Shown here in pieces: positions 7,361-13,135 of a DNA stretch of 15,356 nt. The stretch covers positions 1-15,356 of the forward strand of contig CAZLRZ010000019.1 of NCBI GenBank assembly GCA_964562165.1. Reading direction: 5' to 3'. Each line of letters opens with the position of its first letter. The first letter of the stretch is position 1. The DNA is from JAKQLP01 sp964562165 (GTDB lineage: Bacteria > Patescibacteriota > Dojkabacteria > B142 > OLB20). Under the pieces are notes generated by a model. That model was given only the letters and a program-made list of their open reading frames with translations, searched no databases and had not been told where the DNA came from. Both the position numbers and the translations under genes were made by a program.

Positions 7361-8614
7361 TTAATTAAGAATTAACTTATTTATATCATTTTTAATATTT
7401 TCATTAAACCCAGAAAAAGCATGGTTTTTATAAAAAATAAAAGGATAATAATCAAAATCTTCAGAAACACCTTCACTACCTGTAAAAACATTTTTATATC
7501 GAATTAAATTCGAATAATAATTATCATCAGTAGTTAAATACTCTTTAAATTCAATATTTGAATTTCTAAGAAATTCTAAGGCCTCTATACACATTGGCCC
7601 CGTATTGTTATGGAAAATTACTAGAGTATTTTCTTGAATTTTCGCTCCATTACTATCTTTTGATTCATTTAAATCATCTACCGCACATGGATTAACAACA
7701 TTTTCTTCCTCATCATAAGGAATAGCTGGTCTAATTTTTTCTGGGGTATATGGAGCATTTTTGTTAATAGGGATCTGCCACATTGGCATTACCTTATCAA
7801 CAGTCCCTAATGTGTCTAAATCAACCCAATCCACTTCATAATTGTCCCAAAAGTTATGCCACATATCATTCCATCTTTCTTTGTATCCTCCAATATATGT
7901 GTGAGAGACACCGATAAATTTCTCTTCCTGTATCGCTCTTTTATATTCCTTCTCCATGTCTTCAGGGCTTCCGCTTCTTTCATAGAAACTGTAATCACAA
8001 AAACTTCCATATTTGAATTCAGGCACATCAATATTCGAAACAGAAATAATTTTTACATTGTATTCTTCAGGTTTATAAACAGTAGTAGCAAGTTCTGTTG
8101 TTCCTCTAGCAGTAATATATTCAATACCTAATTTATCAGCAATTTTTACTGTATTTTCATCAGAAGCCATATATCTTGAGCTGATAATTCTAACCTTAAC
8201 ATTAAGGGCACTTTCAATTCTTGTAATCATATCCGTAATAGTGGCATATTGTTCATCGTAGGTCATTTCCCAATAGGGCTTTGGATCATATGAGGCTGCA
8301 ATCTCAACATTTCCTGTTGCTAAAATTTCCTTAATTGCATCTTTATTTTTATCAACGAAATCAGCGTTTACCATTAATAATCCCTTGATATTTCTTTCCT
8401 TCATGTCATTTACCATATTTACTAATCCCTCTGTGTTCTTAAATTCTATTAGAAGCATCATCGCTTTGGGTTTAGACATAACTTCCGATTCTTTTGTCTC
8501 TGTTTTTTCAGTTGTTTTAGGACATCCAAAATTTCTCACTAGTAAAAATTCACATCCTATAAGAATCCCAAGTCCTAAAAGAACTCCTAGAATTATTGGC
8601 AGTTTTTTGCTCAT
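7361..8614 (-). CDS. Lipoprotein with degenerate deacetylase-like domain and one-cysteine glutaredoxin-like domain
   Basis: The 417-residue product has a short signal with lipobox LIGC, giving lipidated Cys21. Residues about 48-280 resemble the NodB/polysaccharide deacetylase barrel in order: a first strand AMMLLIEF, a GNVEIAAS strand, a helix with YDEQYATITDM, and the segment SSRYMASDENTVKIADKLGI. The usual Asp-Asp and His-x3-His metal ligands are not at the expected places (LIEFKN and SYDPKPYW instead), so catalysis is doubtful. Residues about 327-417 look like a glutaredoxin/thioredoxin fold: strand LVIFHNN, then TGPMC where C-x2-C is expected, and a Tyr-Pro391 in the cis-Pro position. Only the second cysteine (Cys342) remains. 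It lies between CcdA and peroxiredoxin genes. Domain calls are moderate; no function can be named with confidence. Confidence 0.72.
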   Translation of the reverse strand: MSKKLPIILGVLLGLGILIGCEFLLVRNFGCPKTTEKTETKESEVMSKPKAMMLLIEFKNTEGLVNMVNDMKERNIKGLLMVNADFVDKNKDAIKEILATGNVEIAASYDPKPYWEMTYDEQYATITDMITRIESALNVKVRIISSRYMASDENTVKIADKLGIEYITARGTTELATTVYKPEEYNVKIISVSNIDVPEFKYGSFCDYSFYERSGSPEDMEKEYKRAIQEEKFIGVSHTYIGGYKERWNDMWHNFWDNYEVDWVDLDTLGTVDKVMPMWQIPINKNAPYTPEKIRPAIPYDEEENVVNPCAVDDLNESKDSNGAKIQENTLVIFHNNTGPMCIEALEFLRNSNIEFKEYLTTDDNYYSNLIRYKNVFTGSEGVSEDFDYYPFIFYKNHAFSGFNENIKNDINKLILN

Positions 8615-8639
8615 AATTTTAAATTAATAAATTAAATAA

Positions 8640-9887
8640 TTACCCGAACATCAAAAGTTCAGGTTTTATTATTAAAATTATTCCAATAATTAAAATAATT
8701 ATGCCTCCTATAAGACTTGACCATTTTGTGTATTTCTTTGTTATTCCTGTTACTTCAAAAGTTTTTACTGCAATGAAAAATATAATTAGATCATCCAACA
8801 TAAAAATAATCACATAAAGGAACAAGTAGAAATAGTATTCAAAAGGAGATAATTTTATTGATGATAAAAGGTTGGTATAAACAGCTGGAAGTCCAGCAGA
8901 GCATACAACTTCGATTAAATTTACTGAAATGGCTAGTGTTACAATTCCAAATATTGCCAATACAAAGCTTTTCTCTCCTAAAACCTTTTTAATTCTTTCT
9001 ATGATGCTTTCTCTTTGTTTCTCGTTGGTTGCATGACATCCTCCTTTTGAAAACAATGCACTTTTAATGTGTAAGATTCCGCTAACTATTGCGATAATTC
9101 CAATAATAACTTTTATCCAATATACATAACCTACAAGTTTAAAAAAATTAAACCAAGCAGAAAGGAAGAAGAAATAAACAATCCCAGAGGTAAAGATAAA
9201 AGTTGATCCTAAAATATACAGTTTCCTTTTATCTTTCATGTTTATTAACATGGTAATTAGAAAGATAAGAATCCACATCGCACAAGGATTAAATCCGTCA
9301 ACTAATGCAATTAATATGGTTGCAAGAGGGAGAGAGATGTCTTTAATGTTAATTTTTCCAAAAATATATGTCTCTAAGTACAGTGGAGAATTATTTTCAG
9401 AATTAGTACCACTCGAAATGATTACACCTTTGGGAGTACTGGTAGTATTTAACTTTTTTTCTCCAAGAAGCAACTCAGATAGATTATCTATACAGCCATG
9501 CTCGATACATCGTTCGATTTCATTTGAAATTTCTGTTCCAGTCGTTTCATTACTCTCGTAACCAACAAAGTACTTCTCTCCAATAACAAGAAAAGGAACT
9601 CCTCCGACATCAATATTTAAAAACTCCGAGGTTTTAGTAAATAGTTTGACATTTTCCTGATTGTAATAGACCTCATATTCATAAATGTTTATTTTATTAC
9701 CATAGGTATCTTTTAGAGTCGTTAAATATTCTCGTTCTTTTGCACAATGAGGACAACCTTGCCCATAAAAAAGATAAACATTAATGGGTTCATTAACTTC
9801 TGCGCTAACTTCGTTAATAGTGCCTGCAAAAAAAACACCAAATAGGATTGCTAATGACAATGTTATTTTGAGCAGTCTACCAATCAT
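8640..9887 (-). CDS. Thioredoxin-CcdA fusion, membrane thiol-disulfide carrier
   Basis: Counted from the ATG at 9887 (one base after the thioredoxin stop), the 415-residue product has a signal peptide ending near VSAE. An external thioredoxin-like domain (about 33-140) follows, with CPHC at 45-48 and cis-Pro98. The C-terminal half (about 186-412) is a CcdA/DsbD-type six-helix module with its paired cysteines in FNPC (Cys202) and EVVC (Cys329). Such proteins carry electrons from cytosolic thioredoxin across the membrane to outside thiol proteins. A further pair, Cys127 and Cys132, lies after the thioredoxin fold, and Cys284 is in a loop. An upstream in-frame start at 9920 overlaps the preceding gene and is less likely. 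Confidence 0.9.
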   Translation of the reverse strand: MIGRLLKITLSLAILFGVFFAGTINEVSAEVNEPINVYLFYGQGCPHCAKEREYLTTLKDTYGNKINIYEYEVYYNQENVKLFTKTSEFLNIDVGGVPFLVIGEKYFVGYESNETTGTEISNEIERCIEHGCIDNLSELLLGEKKLNTTSTPKGVIISSGTNSENNSPLYLETYIFGKINIKDISLPLATILIALVDGFNPCAMWILIFLITMLINMKDKRKLYILGSTFIFTSGIVYFFFLSAWFNFFKLVGYVYWIKVIIGIIAIVSGILHIKSALFSKGGCHATNEKQRESIIERIKKVLGEKSFVLAIFGIVTLAISVNLIEVVCSAGLPAVYTNLLSSIKLSPFEYYFYLFLYVIIFMLDDLIIFFIAVKTFEVTGITKKYTKWSSLIGGIIILIIGIILIIKPELLMFG

Positions 9888-9888
9888 A

Positions 9889-10155
9889 TTATTTATCTTT
9901 ATAAGTATTAATAATCTCAATTAATTTTTCTTTTTCTATTTCACCATACTCTCGATGTATTTCATTACCTTCTTTATCAAAAAAAATAAAACATGGATAA
10001 TACTTAACCGAATATTTTTTTACTAGTTCTTTTTCAGTATCTGCATCGTGGTACTCAGTAATAAGCCAAGTTAATTCTCTTTCAATTTCAGCCCATCTAG
10101 GCTTCATTACTAAACATCCCGAACACCAAATTGCACCAAATTTAAGTACTTTCAT
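9889..10155 (-). CDS. Small thioredoxin-like protein
   Basis: The 88-residue protein has a minimal thioredoxin fold. It starts with strand MKVLKFGAIW directly followed by the active site CSGC (Cys11 and Cys14), has a central strand, and carries the cis-proline in YYPCF (Pro54), next to an extra Cys55. No signal peptide is present, so it should be cytosolic. It is a natural electron donor to the CcdA module encoded immediately downstream, whose ATG starts one base after this stop. It begins 4 bases after the ArsR-type gene. Typical thioredoxins are about 105 residues, so this one is short at the N terminus. Confidence 0.9.
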   Translation of the reverse strand: MKVLKFGAIWCSGCLVMKPRWAEIERELTWLITEYHDADTEKELVKKYSVKYYPCFIFFDKEGNEIHREYGEIEKEKLIEIINTYKDK

Positions 10156-10159
10156 AATG

Positions 10160-10435
10160 TTATTTATTTATAAGTGTTAATAATTCACCTACAATTTCTT
10201 TTTTATCATCTACAAGGTTATACATAATATGCTGACCATTTCTGTTGCTTTTTAAATAACCCATATCTAACAGTGTCTTTAGGTGATGTGATATCAGATT
10301 GTGTTTCATACTAAGCTTTTCTACCATTTGGCAAACACAGGTATCCTCTTTATATAGTAAATCAAGTATTTTTATTCTGTTTAATACTAATAATTTCTGT
10401 AAATCCTCTATTTTTTTCTTTACTGTTCCATTCAT
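10160..10435 (-). CDS. ArsR-family winged-helix repressor with CVC thiol/metal motif
   Basis: The 91-residue product is a compact ArsR/SmtB-type dimeric repressor. A helix-turn-helix (about 33-58) contains MKHNLISHHLKTLLDMG as recognition region, followed by a beta wing (SNRNGQHIMYNL). The sequence DTCVCQMVEKL places Cys33 and Cys35 in helix alpha-3 like the ELCVCDL arsenite site of classical ArsR. Binding of arsenite, another soft metal, or thiol oxidation could therefore release it from DNA. It starts an operon of thiol-redox genes, with no arsenic pump or reductase present. The ATG at 10435 is preferred over a TTG one codon upstream. Two inverted repeats over its promoter suggest autoregulation. 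The inducer is unknown. Confidence 0.93.
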   Translation of the reverse strand: MNGTVKKKIEDLQKLLVLNRIKILDLLYKEDTCVCQMVEKLSMKHNLISHHLKTLLDMGYLKSNRNGQHIMYNLVDDKKEIVGELLTLINK

Positions 10436-10455
10436 CAAGAAAATATTAAAAAGTT

Positions 10456-10475
10456 ATTTCAACGTACATTGAAAT
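10456..10475. promoter_or_regulatory. Operator 1, inverted repeat ATTTCA-N8-TGAAAT
   Basis: A 20-base inverted repeat with perfect six-base arms, extendable to eight-base arms (TATTTCAA and TTGAAATA) around a six-base centre. It overlaps the -10 box and the predicted start of the ArsR promoter. Arm sequence and size suit a dimeric ArsR-family repressor. The copy at 10491-10510 has the same arms and spacing. Confidence 0.8.
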
Positions 10476-10501
10476 ATACAATAGCAGAAAATTTCAGTCA
10501 A
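10473..10501 (-). promoter_or_regulatory. Promoter of the ArsR-thioredoxin-CcdA operon
   Basis: On the minus strand TTGACT (10501-10496) and TATATT (10478-10473) are separated by exactly 17 bases, a near-consensus sigma-70-type promoter. Transcription should start near 10466, giving a leader of about 30 bases. The -35 box lies within operator 2 and the -10 box within operator 1. Confidence 0.82.
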
Positions 10502-10510
10502 GATTGAAAT
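10491..10510. promoter_or_regulatory. Operator 2, inverted repeat ATTTCA-N8-TGAAAT
   Basis: Second copy with the same six-base arms and eight-base spacing as operator 1; the spacer differs. The centres of the two sites are 35 bases apart. This copy contains the -35 box. It begins 9 bases from the stop codon of the UPF0251 gene. Confidence 0.77.
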
Positions 10511-10518
10511 ATAAAAAA

Positions 10519-10797
10519 TTACTTCGTTTTGGCTATATTGATAGCATATCCCTCAATGAGGGCTTTTGTAATTTTTTCTAGTACTGAGGTTAAATCTCTT
10601 TGATATTGACTCTGAGAAATACCCATTTTCTTTGAAGCTTCATCCTGATCCATTTTTTCTAAATATCTTAGTCTTATTGTTTCAAGTTCCTCATCTGTTA
10701 TTGTAACTTCATTAAGTTCCCTTAAAGGAATTCCTCTTGGTTTAAAGTAAATTTCACTAAAATCTCTTCCGAGTCTTCTTCTACATCGTTGTCGCAT
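10519..10797 (-). CDS. UPF0251 (DUF134) family DNA-binding protein
   Basis: The 92-residue protein matches UPF0251 over its full length: an Arg-rich start (RQRCRRRLGR), the FKPRGIPLREL motif, the acidic helix ITDEELETIRLRYLEKM, and a sigma-70-region-4-like helix-turn-helix (QDEASKKMGISQSQYQRDL, about 51-69). The family is annotated as predicted DNA-binding proteins and usually neighbours NifX-like, DUF5320 or Mrp/NBP35 ATPase genes. It lies downstream of a DUF5320 gene on the same strand, with a hairpin between them. I infer that it may bind the palindrome at 11130-11147. The ATG at 10797 is the only sensible start and has no visible ribosome-binding site. Confidence 0.9.
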   Translation of the reverse strand: MRQRCRRRLGRDFSEIYFKPRGIPLRELNEVTITDEELETIRLRYLEKMDQDEASKKMGISQSQYQRDLTSVLEKITKALIEGYAINIAKTK

Positions 10798-10822
10798 AAA
10801 TTTATAGATAATAAATAAGAAA

Positions 10823-10856
10823 GAGGGGCAGTAATAATTTTCTATTGCTACCCCTC
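10823..10856 (-). terminator. Hairpin between DUF5320 and UPF0251 genes, terminator or attenuator
   Basis: The arms GAGGGG and CCCCTC close a stem that continues with seven more positions (one wobble and one mismatch) around a loop of about eight bases. On the minus strand it starts 9 bases after the DUF5320 stop and is followed by TTTCTTATTTATT, as in an intrinsic terminator. Since the next gene starts 25 bases beyond, it probably reduces rather than blocks expression of UPF0251. Confidence 0.7.
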
Positions 10857-10865
10857 ATAAAAATC

Positions 10866-11102
10866 CTATAAGCAAAAAGCACCTTTCATAAGTGTTCCGC
10901 ATTCAGGGCATTTTTTCTCTGAACAAGGAATTCCTCTTGTATGTGGTTCTTTATAACCACATTTAGGACATGTGCACTCTTTACTTCCTCCCTGTCCACG
11001 ACCTCCCATTCCTTTTCCTCTACCACGTCCCATACCTTTACCTCTTCCTCGTCCAGTCATTGGTCCCTGTCCTAAAGGACCAGTTCCATCTAATCTTGGC
11101 AT
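10866..11102 (-). CDS. DUF5320-type protein with Gly/Arg-rich linker and zinc ribbon
   Basis: The 78-residue product starts with the DUF5320 signature MPRLDGTGPLGQGPMTGRGR. A low-complexity stretch rich in Gly, Arg, Lys and Met follows (about 18-39, containing GRGRGKGM twice). The C-terminal part is a zinc or iron binding ribbon with Cys45-x2-Cys48, Cys60 and Cys65-x2-Cys68, plus Cys43 and Cys77. Such proteins often occur beside NifX-like dinitrogenase-cofactor domain proteins and UPF0251 regulators, but their biochemical role is not established. The stop is TAG. The gene is first in a two-gene operon and has its own promoter and palindrome upstream. The Gly/Arg part may be flexible and nucleic-acid binding; that is inference. 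Confidence 0.87.
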   Translation of the reverse strand: MPRLDGTGPLGQGPMTGRGRGKGMGRGRGKGMGGRGQGGSKECTCPKCGYKEPHTRGIPCSEKKCPECGTLMKGAFCL

Positions 11103-11129
11103 GTTTTTAATAATAAAAAATAGAACACA

Positions 11130-11147
11130 AATGGGTATATACCCATT
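11130..11147. promoter_or_regulatory. Perfect 18-bp palindrome at a promoter, candidate operator
   Basis: AATGGGTATATACCCATT is identical to its reverse complement. It begins two bases downstream of the -10 box of the DUF5320 promoter and therefore covers the likely transcription start, the classic position for a repressor site. The downstream UPF0251 regulator is the nearest candidate binder; this is inferred. Confidence 0.72.
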
Positions 11148-11149
11148 AA

Positions 11150-11177
11150 ATTGTATAATAAATTTTTCTTATGTCAA
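11150..11177 (-). promoter_or_regulatory. Promoter of the DUF5320-UPF0251 operon
   Basis: On the minus strand a consensus -35 TTGACA (11177-11172) is separated by 16 bases from TACAAT (11155-11150). The expected start lies inside the adjacent palindrome, about 40 bases before the ATG at 11102. Confidence 0.72.
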
Positions 11178-11197
11178 ATAAATTATTAAAATTATTG

Positions 11198-11203
11198 TAT
11201 AAT
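11198..11203 (+). promoter_or_regulatory. Probable -10 box for the HIT gene
   Basis: A perfect TATAAT lies 27 bases before the ATG at 11231. The -35 region is poor. The position suits a short leader, and there is no other candidate on this strand in the gap. Confidence 0.42.
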
Positions 11204-11230
11204 TTAAAAACTTTTTTATATTTAAGTAAG

Positions 11231-11653
11231 ATGATAAATAATTGTGCTTTCTGCAAAATCATTAATAATGAAATCCCCTGCTTCAAAATTGCTGAAGATG
11301 AAAACTTTTTAGCAATTATTGATATTTCTCAATTGGTTGAAGGTCATACAATTGTTATTCCTAAAAAGCATTTTGAGACATTTACAGATGTTGATGATGT
11401 CGATGATTATTTTGAATTTGCCACAAAAGTTGCAAGACATTTTAAAAAAGATCTAGGGTATAAATTCGTTGATATTTTTGTTTTAGGTAGAGGTGTCCCT
11501 CATGCCCATATTCATTTGATTCCACATAATGACGACAATCCTGAATGGAAAGAGGCCTTATCAAAAATTGGGTTAATGCAAGATGATCAATCAAGAAGAA
11601 AATCTTCCGAAGAATATAAAAGGATTTCAGATAAATTTGCAATGTCTAATTAA
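11231..11653 (+). CDS. HIT-family nucleotide hydrolase/transferase
   Basis: From the ATG at 11231 the product has 140 residues, normal for HIT proteins. It shows the histidine triad HAHIHLIP (His91, His93, His95), where the middle histidine forms a covalent nucleotidyl intermediate. It also has the N-terminal CAFCKI with a Cys5-x2-Cys8 zinc pair and the strand GHTIVIPKKHF. Members hydrolyse AMP-lysine or dinucleoside polyphosphates; which applies here cannot be told. A longer frame beginning at 11171 adds 20 residues that break the family N terminus and lie over the promoter region, so I reject it. The gene is convergent with the epimerase gene (20-base gap). Confidence 0.93.
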   Translation: MINNCAFCKIINNEIPCFKIAEDENFLAIIDISQLVEGHTIVIPKKHFETFTDVDDVDDYFEFATKVARHFKKDLGYKFVDIFVLGRGVPHAHIHLIPHNDDNPEWKEALSKIGLMQDDQSRRKSSEEYKRISDKFAMSN

Positions 11654-11673
11654 TAATTCGATCAAACCAATGC

Positions 11674-12660
11674 TTATTTCTCTTTAGTTTTAAAGTATCC
11701 GTTGTCCCTAAACCAATTATATTGATCAGTAATTGCGTCTTTTACTGATCTTGGCTTGTATCCTAGTTCTTTTGCAGCTTTTTCGTGTGAAATATTTGCA
11801 TTTTCCATTAAAGTATCGACAGAATAATCTGTTATTGATGAATTATCGGAAAATAGGTTCAAGATAAATCCCATAGCTTTAGCAAGCCAGAAAGGCAAAA
11901 CGTTTGTTTTCACTTTAATTCCGCTAAGTTCTGCTAGGTAGCCAAAATATTCCTTCATTGTAATGTATTCGTTACCAAGTAAATAAATTTGATAAGGTTT
12001 ACCATTTTTCATAGCGGAAACGATTCCATCTGCAACATCTCTGACATCTACATAATCATAGCCGCCGGGTACTGTAATTTTTAAACCACTATTTATTGAA
12101 TCTAACATTCCCTTACCAAAAAATGAGGGTTCAAAATCGAATGGCCCTACGACGCCTGTGGGGCAAACAACAACCGCTTCAAAACCTTCAGCTTTTGTGT
12201 TTAAAACTTTTTTTGTGGCTTTTGCTTTTGATCTATCATATACTCCCCTTTTTGGATCATCATCGCATAATGGTGTCTCTTCGTTTATTTGCTGCCCCTT
12301 GGGTGGCAAAGAGAACGCGTGAATTGAACTTACATAAACTAGTCTTTTAACTTTTTTTTCAATACAGGCCTGAAGAATATTTTCAGTTCCTTGGATATTG
12401 ATTTTAAAAGTCTTATCGGCATCTTTATTGTTAATATTAATATCTGCGGCTAAATGATAAACTTGATCACAGCCATCCATAGCCCTCAAAACACTTTGCA
12501 AGTCATTAATATCGCCATTCGCAACTTCATATTCAAGTCCTTTGAGAGATGATAAGTTAGAAGTATTTCGGGCAAATATTCTTACTTTTTCACCCTTTTC
12601 AAGTAATTTACGAACCACTACATTACCAATTCTTCCGTTTGCTCCTGTGATTAAGTTCAT
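11674..12660 (-). CDS. NAD(P)-dependent epimerase/dehydratase, dihydroflavonol reductase-like
   Basis: The 328-residue protein is an extended short-chain dehydrogenase. The Rossmann motif GANGRIG (6-12) binds NAD(P), a GD pair follows the second strand region (49-50), and YHLAADI (68-74) is typical of this group. The catalytic residues are the serines in YVSSIHAF and Tyr141-x3-Lys145 in YDRSK. A C-terminal substrate domain includes GGYDYVDVRDVADG. The pattern resembles the dihydroflavonol-4-reductase/HpnA-like branch, where substrates range from nucleotide sugars to ketones. No sugar pathway gene is adjacent, so the substrate is open. It has its own extended -10 promoter and seems to be a single-gene transcript. 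Confidence 0.9.
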   Translation of the reverse strand: MNLITGANGRIGNVVVRKLLEKGEKVRIFARNTSNLSSLKGLEYEVANGDINDLQSVLRAMDGCDQVYHLAADININNKDADKTFKINIQGTENILQACIEKKVKRLVYVSSIHAFSLPPKGQQINEETPLCDDDPKRGVYDRSKAKATKKVLNTKAEGFEAVVVCPTGVVGPFDFEPSFFGKGMLDSINSGLKITVPGGYDYVDVRDVADGIVSAMKNGKPYQIYLLGNEYITMKEYFGYLAELSGIKVKTNVLPFWLAKAMGFILNLFSDNSSITDYSVDTLMENANISHEKAAKELGYKPRSVKDAITDQYNWFRDNGYFKTKEK

Positions 12661-12688
12661 TTGTAGAAAATAAGAAGTTATATGGAAA

Positions 12689-12697
12689 ATTATAGCA
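12689..12697 (-). promoter_or_regulatory. Extended -10 promoter for the epimerase gene
   Basis: The minus strand reads TGCTATAAT, a perfect extended -10 element, placing the start near 12682 and giving a leader of about 22 bases. The -35 region is weak, as often seen with extended -10 promoters. Confidence 0.6.
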
Positions 12698-12760
12698 TTT
12701 TAATAACTCTTTTTTTAGATTTAAAATTTCTGTATATTATTATTAGTCAAAGTAAAAATT

Positions 12761-13114
12761 TTGTTTAAATTGAATTTTTTAAGTACAAAATTCATTTTTT
12801 TCTGTACCTTTTTGGTACTTACTTTCTTTTTAATTAACCCCATTAAAGTAGATGCTTCTCATAGGTATACTGCAACTAATGGCACTCTTGTTGTTGGCAC
12901 AGAAGCAACAATAAATTCGGGTTCGACCTCAGGGAATGTTGGTTCCTGGTATGGAACAGTTGGAGCAGATACAACATCTCCACTAGAAGTATTATTTGGT
13001 GCATCTGAAGGTAGTGAAACAGTTGATGTTGGTTATCAAGTAGGAATTGCAGCTACAACTTCTGCAGGTTTTTATCAAACAACAGTCATTTATGTTGCAA
13101 CCCCAACATATTAA
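12761..13114 (+). CDS. Small secreted beta-rich surface protein
   Basis: The 117-residue product has a long signal peptide (cleavage likely after VDA near residue 32). A mature chain of about 85 residues, rich in Gly, Ser, Thr and Val and without cysteine, follows. Its end (VDVGYQVGIAATTSAGFYQT, then TVIYVATPTY) resembles the last strands of Ig-like or WxL-type surface domains (AGxY-T-x-x-TYTATP pattern). No ATG is available; the start is TTG at 12761, with another in-frame TTG at 12770. It lies 21 bases before the DUF916-like gene, suggesting that the two products act together on the cell surface. The WxL-like relationship is a cautious inference because the WxL motif itself is absent. Confidence 0.7.
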   Translation: MFKLNFLSTKFIFFCTFLVLTFFLINPIKVDASHRYTATNGTLVVGTEATINSGSTSGNVGSWYGTVGADTTSPLEVLFGASEGSETVDVGYQVGIAATTSAGFYQTTVIYVATPTY

Positions 13115-13135
13115 TTTTATTTATTCTTAATTAAA

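Noticed and set aside
9888..9920. Upstream start for the thioredoxin-CcdA fusion
   Set aside because: It would overlap the thioredoxin gene by 32 bases and spoil the signal peptide; the ATG at 9887 sits one base after the upstream stop.
11171..11230. Longer HIT protein starting at 11171
   Set aside because: The extra 20 residues are not part of the family and overlap the -10 box and the opposing promoter; the ATG at 11231 gives the usual N terminus.
12731..12741. TATATT or TATTAT as the -10 box for the surface operon
   Set aside because: The region is A/T-rich with overlapping candidates and no -35 box, so no single promoter can be chosen.
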